From the NCBI GenBank assembly GCA_964019415.1, contig OZ025884.1, positions 783,501-847,500 of the forward strand: a DNA stretch of 64,000 nt, in the 5' to 3' direction. The position numbers and the translations under genes are program-made. The DNA comes from Ianthella basta. Taxonomy: Eukaryota > Porifera > Demospongiae > Verongiida > Ianthellidae. Below are positions 57,001 through 64,000 of the stretch, piece after piece. Numbering within the stretch: position 1 is the first letter of the stretch; each line of letters begins with the position of its first letter. Below the pieces are notes generated by a model that had not been told where the DNA came from, searched no databases, and saw nothing but the letters and a program-made list of their open reading frames with translations.

Positions 57001-60000
57001 GGGGACACTATTAAATGGGTAGCATCAAGGGGGACACTATTAAATGGGTAGTGTCTAGGGGGACACTATTAAATGGGTAGTGTCCTAGGGGGACACTATT
57101 AAATGGGTAGTGTCTAGGGGGACACTATTAAATGGGTAGTGTCTAGGAGGACACTATTAAATGGGTAGTGTCTAGGGGGACACTATTAAATGGGTAGTGT
57201 CCTAGGGGGACACTATTAAATTGGTAGCATCTAGGGGGACACTATTAAATGGGTAGCGTCTAGGGGGACACTATTAAATGGGTAGTGTCTAGGGGGACAC
57301 TATTAAATGGGTAGTGTCTAGGGGGACACTATTAAATGGGTAGTGTCCTAGGGGGACACTATTAAATGGGTAGCGTCCTAGGGGGACACTATTAAATGGG
57401 TAGTGTCTAGGGGGACACTATTAAAAGGGTAGTGTCTAGGGGGAAACTAATAAATGGGTAGCGTCTAGGGGGACACTATTAAATGGGTAGTGTCTAGGGG
57501 GACACTATTAAATGGGTAGCGTCTAGGGGGACACTATTAAATGGGTAGTGTCCTAGGGGGACACTATTAAATGGGTAGCGTCTAGGGGGACACTATTAAA
57601 TGGGTAGCGTCTAGGGGGACACTATTAAATGGGTAGTGTCTAGGGGGACACTATTAAATGGGTAGTGTCTAGGGGGACACTATTAAATGGGTAGTGTCTA
57701 GGGGGACACTATAAAATGGGTAGTGTCCTAGGGGGACACTATTAAATGGGTAGTGTCTAGGGGGACACTATTAAATGGGTAGTGTCTAGGGGGACACTAT
57801 TAAATGGGTAGTGTCTAGGGGGACACTATTAAATGGGTAGCGTCTAGGGGGACACTATAAAATGGGTAGTGTCCTAGGGGGACACTATTAAATGGGTAGT
57901 GTCTAGGGGGACACTATTAAATGGGTAGTGTCTAGGGGGACACTATAAAATGGGTAGTGTCCTAGGGGGACACTATTAAATGGGTAGTGTCTAGGGGGAC
58001 ACTATTAAATGGGTAGTGTCTAGGGGGACACTATTAAATGGGTAGTGTCTAGGGGGACACTATTAAATGGGTAGTGTCTAGGGGGACACTATTAAATGGG
58101 TAGTGTCTAGGGGGACACTATTAAATGGGTAGCGTCCTAGGGGGACACTATTAAATGGGTAGTGTCTAGGGGGACACTATTAAATGGGTAGCGTCTAGGG
58201 GGACACTATTAAATGGGTAGTGTCTAGGGGGACACTATTAAAAGGGTAGTGTCCTAGGAGGACACTATTAAATGGGTAGTGTCCTAGGGGGACACTATTA
58301 AAAGGGTAGTGTCTAGGGGGACACTATTAAATGGGTAGCGTCTAGGGGGACACTATTAAATGGGTAGTGCCTAGGGGGACACTATTAAAAGGGTAGTGTC
58401 CTAGGGGGACACTATTAAATGGGTAGTGTCTAGGGGGACACTATTAAATGGGTAGTGTCCTAGGGGGACACTATTAAATGGGTAGTGTCTAGGGGGACAC
58501 TATTAAATGGGTAGTGTCTAGGGGGACACTATAAAATGGGTAGTGTCCTAGGAAGACACTATTAAATGGGTAGTGTCTAGGGGGACACTATTAAATGGGT
58601 AGCGTCTAGGGGGACACTATTAAATGGGTAGTGTCTAGGGGGACACTATTAAATGGGTAGTGTCCTAGGGGGACACTATAAAATGGGTAGTGTCCTAGGG
58701 GGACACTATTAAATGGGTAGTGTCTAGGGGGACACTATTAAATGGCTAGTGTCTAGGGGGACACTATTAAATGGGTAGCGTCTAGGGGGACACTATTAAA
58801 TGGGTAGTGTCTAGGGGGACACTATTAAATGGGTAGTGTCTAGGGGGACACTATTAAATGGGTAGCGTCTAGGGGGACACTATTAAATGGGTAGCGTCTA
58901 GGGGGACACTATTAAATGGGTAGTGTCTAGGGGGACACTATTAAATGGGTAGTGTCTAGGGGGACACTATTAAATGGGTAGCGTCTAGGGGGACACTATT
59001 AAATGGGTAGTGTCTAGGGGGACACTATTAAATGGGTAGTGTCTAGGGGGACACTATTAAATGGGTAGTGTCTAGGGGGACACTATTAAATGGGTAGTGT
59101 CTAGGGGGACACTATTAAAAGGGTAGTGTCCTAGGGGGACACTATTAAATGGGTAGTGTCTAGGGGGACACTATTAAAAGGGTAGTGTCTAGGGGGACAC
59201 TATTAAATGGGTAGTGTCTAGGGGGACACTATTAAATGGGTAGTGTCTAGGGGGACACTATTAAAAGGGTAGTGTCCTAGGGGGACACTATTAAATGGGT
59301 AGTGTCCTAGGGGGACACTATTAAATGGGTAGTGTCTAGGGAGACACTATTAAAAGGGTAGTGTCCTAGGGGGACACTATTAAATGGGTAGTGTCTAGGG
59401 GGACACTATTAAATGGGTAGTGTCCTAAGGGGACACTATTAAATGGATAGCGTCTAGGGGGACACTATTAAATGGGTAGCGTCTAGGGGGACACTATTAA
59501 ATGGGTAGTGTCTAGGGGGACACTATTAAATGGGTAGTGTCTAGGGGGACACTATTAAATGGGTAGTGTCTAGGGGGACACTATTTAATGGGTAGCGTCT
59601 AGGGGGACACTATTAAATGGGTAGCGTCTAGGGGGACACTATTAAATGAGTAGTGTCTAGGGGGACACTATTAAATGGATAGTGTCTAGGGGGACACTAT
59701 TAAATGGGTAGTGTCTAGGGGGACACTATTAAATGGGTAGCGTCTAGGGGGACACTATTAAATGGGTAGTGTCTAGGGGGACACTATTAAATGGGTAGCG
59801 TCTAGGGGGACACTATTAAATGGGTAGTGTCTAGGGGGACACTATTAAATGGGTAGTGTCCTAGGGGGACACTATTAAATGGGTAGTGTCCTAGGGGGAC
59901 ACTATTAAATGGGTAGTGTCCTAGGGGGACACTATTAAATGGGTAGCGTCTAGGGGGACACTATTAAATGGGTAGTGTCTAGGGGGACACTATTAAATGG

Positions 60001-63000
60001 GTAGTGTCTAGGGGGACACTATTAAATGGGTAGTGTCTAGGAGGACACTATTAAATGGGCAGTGTCTAGGGAGACACTATTAAATGGGTAGCGTCTAGGG
60101 GGACACTATTAAATGGGTAGTGTCTAGGGGGACACTATTAAATGGGTAGTGTCTAGGGGGACACTATTAAATGGGTAGCGTCTAGGGGGACACTATTAAA
60201 TGGGTAGCGTCTAGGGGGACACTATTAAATGGGTAGCGTCTAGGGGGACACTATTAAATGGGTAGCGTCTAGGGGGACACTATTAAATGGGTAGAATCTA
60301 GGGGGACACTATTAAATGGGTAGCGTCTAGGGGGACACTATTAAATGGGTAGTGTCCTAGGGGGATACTATTAAATGGGTAGTGTCCTAGGGGGACACTA
60401 TTAAATGGGTAGTGTCCTAGGGGGACACTATTAAATGGGTAGCATCAAGGGGGACACTATTAAATGAGTAGTGTCTAGGGGGACACTATTAAATGGATAG
60501 TGTCTAGGGGGACACTATTAAATGGGTAGTGTCTAGGGGGACACTATTAAATGGGTAGTGTCTAGGGGGACACTATTAAATGGGTAGTGTCTAGGGGGAC
60601 ACTATAAAATGGGTAGTGTCCTAGGGGGACACTATTAAATGGGTAGTGTCTAGGGGGACACTATTAAATGGGTAGCGTCTAGGGGGACACTATTAAATGG
60701 GTAGTGTCTAGGGGGACACTATTAAATGGGTAGTGTCTAGGGGGACACTATTAAATGGGTAGTGTCCTAGGGGGACACTATTAAATGGGTAGCGTCTAGG
60801 GGGACACTATTAAATGGGTAGTGTCTAGGGGGACACTATTAAATGGGTAGTGTCTAGGGGGACACTATTAAATGGGTAGTGTCTAGGGGGACACTATAAA
60901 ATGGGTAGTGTCCTAGGGGGACACTATTAAATGGGTAGTGTCTAGGGGGACACTATTAAATGGGTAGTGTCTAGGGGGACACTATTAAATGGGTAGTGTC
61001 TAGGGGGACACTATTAAATGGGTAGCGTCTAGGGGGACACTATAAAATGGGTAGTGTCCTAGGGGGACACTATTAAATGGGTAGTGTCTAGGGGGACACT
61101 ATTAAATGGGTAGTGTCTAGGGGGACACTATAAAATGGGTAGTGTCCTAGGGGGACACTATTAAATGGGTAGTGTCTAGGGGGACACTATTAAATGGGTA
61201 GTGTCTAGGGGGACACTATTAAATGGTTAGTGTCTAGGGGGACACTATTAAATGGGTAGTGTCTAGGGGGACACTATTAAATGGGTAGTGTCTAGGGGGA
61301 CACTATTAAATGGGTAGCGTCCTAGGGGGACACTATTAAATGGGTAGTGTCTAGGGGGACACTATTAAATGGGTAGCGTCTAGGGGGACACTATTAAATG
61401 GGTAGTGTCTAGGGGGACACTATTAAAAGGGTAGTGTCCTAGGAGGACACTATTAAATGGGTAGTGTCCTAGGGGGACACTATTAAAAGGGTAGTGTCTA
61501 GGGGGACACTATTAAATGGGTAGCGTCTAGGGGGACACTATTAAATGGGTAGTGCCTAGGGGGACACTATTAAAAGGGTAGTGTCCTAGGGGGACACTAT
61601 TAAATGGGTAGTGTCTAGGGGGACACTATTAAATGGGTAGTGTCCTAGGGGGACACTATTAAATGGGTAGTGTCTAGGGGGACACTATTAAATGGGTAGT
61701 GTCTAGGGGGACACTATAAAATGGGTAGTGTCCTAGGAAGACACTATTAAATGGGTAGTGTCTAGGGGGACACTATTAAATGGGTAGCGTCTAGGGGGAC
61801 ACTATTAAATGGGTAGTGTCTAGGGGGACACTATTAAATGGGTAGTGTCCTAGGGGGACACTATAAAATGGGTAGTGTCCTAGGGGGACACTATTAAATG
61901 GGTAGTGTCCAGGGGGACACTATTAAATGGCTAGTGTCTAGGGGGACACTATTAAATGGGTAGTGTCTAGGGGGACACTATTAAATGGGTAGTGTCTAGG
62001 GGGACACTATTAAATGGGTAGTGTCTAGGGGGACACTATTAAATGGGTAGCGTCCTAGGGGGACACTATTAAATGGGTAGTGTCTAGGGGGACACTATTA
62101 AATGGGTAGTGTCTAGGGGGACACTATTAAATGGGTAGTGTCTAGGGGGACACTATTAAAAGGGTAGTGTCCTAGGGGGACACTATTAAATGGGTAGTGT
62201 CTAGGGGGACACTATTAAAAGGGTAGTGTCTAGGGGGACACTATTAAATGGGTAGTGTCTAGGGGGACACTATTAAATGGGTAGTGTCTAGGGGGACACT
62301 ATTAAAAGGGTAGTGTCCTAGGGGGACACTATTAAATGGGTAGTGTCTAGGGAGACACTATTAAAAGGGTAGTGTCCTAGGGGGACACTATTAAATGGGT
62401 AGTGTCTAGGGGGACACTATTAAATGGGTAGTGTCCTAAGGGGACACTATTAAATGGATAGCGTCTAGGGGGACACTATTAAATGGGTAGCGTCTAGGGG
62501 GACACTATTAAATGGGTAGTGTCTAGGGGGACACTATTAAATGGGTAGTGTCTAGGGGGACACTATTAAATGGGTAGTGTCTAGGGGGACACTATTTAAT
62601 GGGTAGCGTCTAGGGGGACACTATTAAATGGGTAGCGTCTAGGGGGACACTATTAAATGAGTAGTGTCTAGGGGGACACTATTAAATGGATAGTGTCTAG
62701 GGGGACACTATTAAATGGGTAGTGTCTAGGGGGACACTATTAAATGGGTAGCGTCTAGGGGGACACTATTAAATGGGTAGTGTCTAGGGGGACACTATTA
62801 AATGGGTAGCGTCTAGGGGGACACTATTAAATGGGTAGTGTCTAGGGGGACACTATTAAATGGGTAGTGTCCTAGGGGGACACTATTAAATGGGTAGTGT
62901 CCTAGGGGGACACTATTAAATGGGTAGTGTCCTAGGGGGACACTATTAAATGGGTAGCGTCTAGGGGGACACTATTAAATGGGTAGCGTCTAGGGGGACA

Positions 63001-63765
63001 CTATTAAATGGGTAGTGTCTAGGGGGACACTATTAAATGGGTAGTGTCTAGGGGGACACTATTAAATGGGTAGTGTCTAGGAGGACACTATTAAATGGGC
63101 AGTGTCTAGGGAGACACTATTAAATGGGTAGCGTCTAGGGGGACACTATTAAATGGGTAGTGTCTAGGGGAACACTATTAAATGGGTAGTGTCTAGGGGG
63201 ACACTATTAAATGGGTAGTGTCTAGGGGGACACTATTAAATGGGTAGCGTCTAGGGGGACACTATTAAATGGGTAGCGTCTAGGGGGACACTATTAAATG
63301 GGTAGTGTCCTAGGGGGACACTATCAAATGGGTAGTGTCTAGGGGGACACTATTAAATGGGTAGTGTCTAGGGGGATACTTTAAAATGGGTAGCGTCCTA
63401 TGTAGAAGTCAGTGCAAGAGAGTGTTGTTAGAAACAATCACTTCTACTGTAAATTGAATACACACCACACTTACTCACACACTCAATCAACTAAAACTTC
63501 ATACAAACTTCATACGTATACTCCAAGAAACTAATGCAAGCAAATGCCGCTTTTGTGAAATAAAGGTACATGGACACACACTTATCTACATCCCAAAACA
63601 CCCCCACCTCACCTTCTTCTCCCTGATGGTCTTAAAGACTGCCCTCTCAATGTTCTGTGCATGCTTGGGCAGCTCCATATACCTCAACATCATCACTGCA
63701 CTCAGGAGTAGAGCAGTGGGGTTGGCCTTGTCCTGGCCAGCTATGTCAGGGGCCGTGCCATGAAC
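33100..63765 (-). CDS. IDH3A: Isocitrate dehydrogenase [NAD] subunit alpha, last two exons split by a 30-kb intron
   Basis: Penultimate exon 63613-63765 (51 codons: [46 protein letters not shown]) and last exon 33100-33180 (26 residues and stop: [20 protein letters not shown] then RNLGED) join in frame, phase 0, donor AAG|GTGAGG and acceptor ACTAG|CAT. The joined C-terminus follows human IDH3A ([20 protein letters not shown] ... [20 protein letters not shown]), and DLGGNA is typical of the alpha rather than the beta/gamma subunits. The enzyme oxidises isocitrate to 2-oxoglutarate in the mitochondrial matrix. Upstream exons lie beyond the right edge; acceptor CCCCAG|GTT at 63766-63765 shows this. 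The intron 33181-63612 is almost wholly the 29-bp array, very unusual here. I see no other exon inside it. Confidence 0.9.
33398..63402. repeat. 30-kb tandem array of a 29/30-bp unit, about 1,000 copies, in IDH3A intron
   Basis: The unit reads TAGTGTCTAGGGGGACACTA followed by TTAAATGGG (29 bp); a frequent 30-bp form has TCCTAG for TCTAG. By length there are about 1,020 copies, not counted one by one. Common variants are TAGCGTC and TAGCATC for TAGTGTC, AAAGGG for AAATGGG, and ATAAAA for ATTAAA; rare ones include CTATGGGG, GAAGGACATT, and a dropped A (ATTAATGGG). Copies are highly similar end to end, with variants grouped in longer repeated blocks. Every unit carries stops in all frames (TAG, TAA), so there is no open frame above 60 codons on either strand. 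No other sequence interrupts it. Flanks 33181-33397 and 63403-63612 are ordinary intron sequence. Confidence 0.98.
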
Positions 63766-63766
63766 C

Positions 63767-63852
63767 TGGGGAGGGGAGGGGAGGGGAGGGGAGGGGAGGG
63801 GAGGGGAGGGGAGGGGAGGGAAGGGGAGGGAAGGGGAGGGGAGGGGAGGGGA
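63767..63852. repeat. (GGGGA)n tract upstream of the IDH3A penultimate exon
   Basis: About 16 GGGGA pentamers, forming an uninterrupted CCCCT polypyrimidine tract on the gene strand next to the acceptor at 63766. The rest, 63853-64000, is intron with no visible exon. Confidence 0.9.
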
Positions 63853-64000
63853 TACATACCTCTTACAAGCTAGAATATCTTTACACGTACAGCCCCAAGG
63901 CAACATCACATTACAGTACAAAGGAATAAAGAAACTTCATTGTGTGTGTCTGTGACCACAGCATGCATGTGGATTTGGAGGGGAGGGGAGATGAGGTGTA

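Noticed and set aside
33398-63402. CRISPR-like regular repeats
   Set aside because: Units are directly adjacent with no unique spacers, the host is an animal genome, and no cas-like gene is present.
33398-63402. Centromeric or telomeric satellite
   Set aside because: The array lies between two exons of one gene and the unit is not a telomere motif; nothing in the window supports a centromere.

Overview
The window is animal genomic DNA: spliced protein genes with short GT-AG introns (one GC-AG), divergent promoters tens to a few hundred bases long, and many microsatellites and minisatellites inside introns. The gene set (SCAP, SDHAF4, KXD1, DGCR6, C9orf85, RPRD-type CID protein, cytosolic NARS1, IDH3A) is metazoan. 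Compactness plus two bacterial-looking genes (a sugar-nucleotidyltransferase and a DUF1152 protein) make me suspect a non-bilaterian animal such as a sponge, but that is inference. All exon models were joined by hand from reading frames, splice sites and remembered family sequences; each complete model keeps frame from ATG to stop.

Layout of the gene-dense part, 1-33,100: nucleotidyltransferase (minus, 57-1374, runs off the left edge); SCAP (plus, 1528-12568, 24 exons); Brinker-type HTH plus SAM domain gene (minus, 13239-14387); SDHAF4 (plus, 14639-14911); secreted cyclophilin (plus, 15134-17461); C9orf85-like zinc protein (minus, 17738-19133); KXD1 (plus, 19181-20794); DGCR6 (plus, 21272-21841); DUF1152 protein (plus, 21946-22935); RPRD2-like (minus, 23111-27620); NARS1 (minus, 27755-32827); last exon of IDH3A (minus, 33100-33180).

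From about 33,398 to 63,402 the sequence is one uninterrupted tandem array of a 29/30-bp unit, roughly a thousand copies. On its far side, at 63613-63765, lies the penultimate exon of the same IDH3A gene, so the 30-kb array sits wholly inside the last intron of a core TCA-cycle gene, in a window where other introns are nearly all below 1.5 kb. Every typical unit contains an inverted repeat (TAGTGTC / GACACTA), so the pre-mRNA would carry about a thousand tandem hairpins. A smaller hairpin-bearing array (41 bp, about 36 copies) occupies a SCAP intron, beginning exactly at the 5' splice site.

The genes form no single pathway: SCAP (sterol sensing), SDHAF4 and IDH3A (TCA cycle/respiration), KXD1 (lysosome positioning), NARS1 (translation) and RPRD2-like (RNA polymerase II CTD) are housekeeping neighbours. 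Shared themes are the short divergent promoters, a recurrent CACGTG box just upstream of several start codons, and tandem repeats that begin at 5' splice sites. I saw no tRNA or rRNA gene, CRISPR array, transposon or virus-derived element that I could support.
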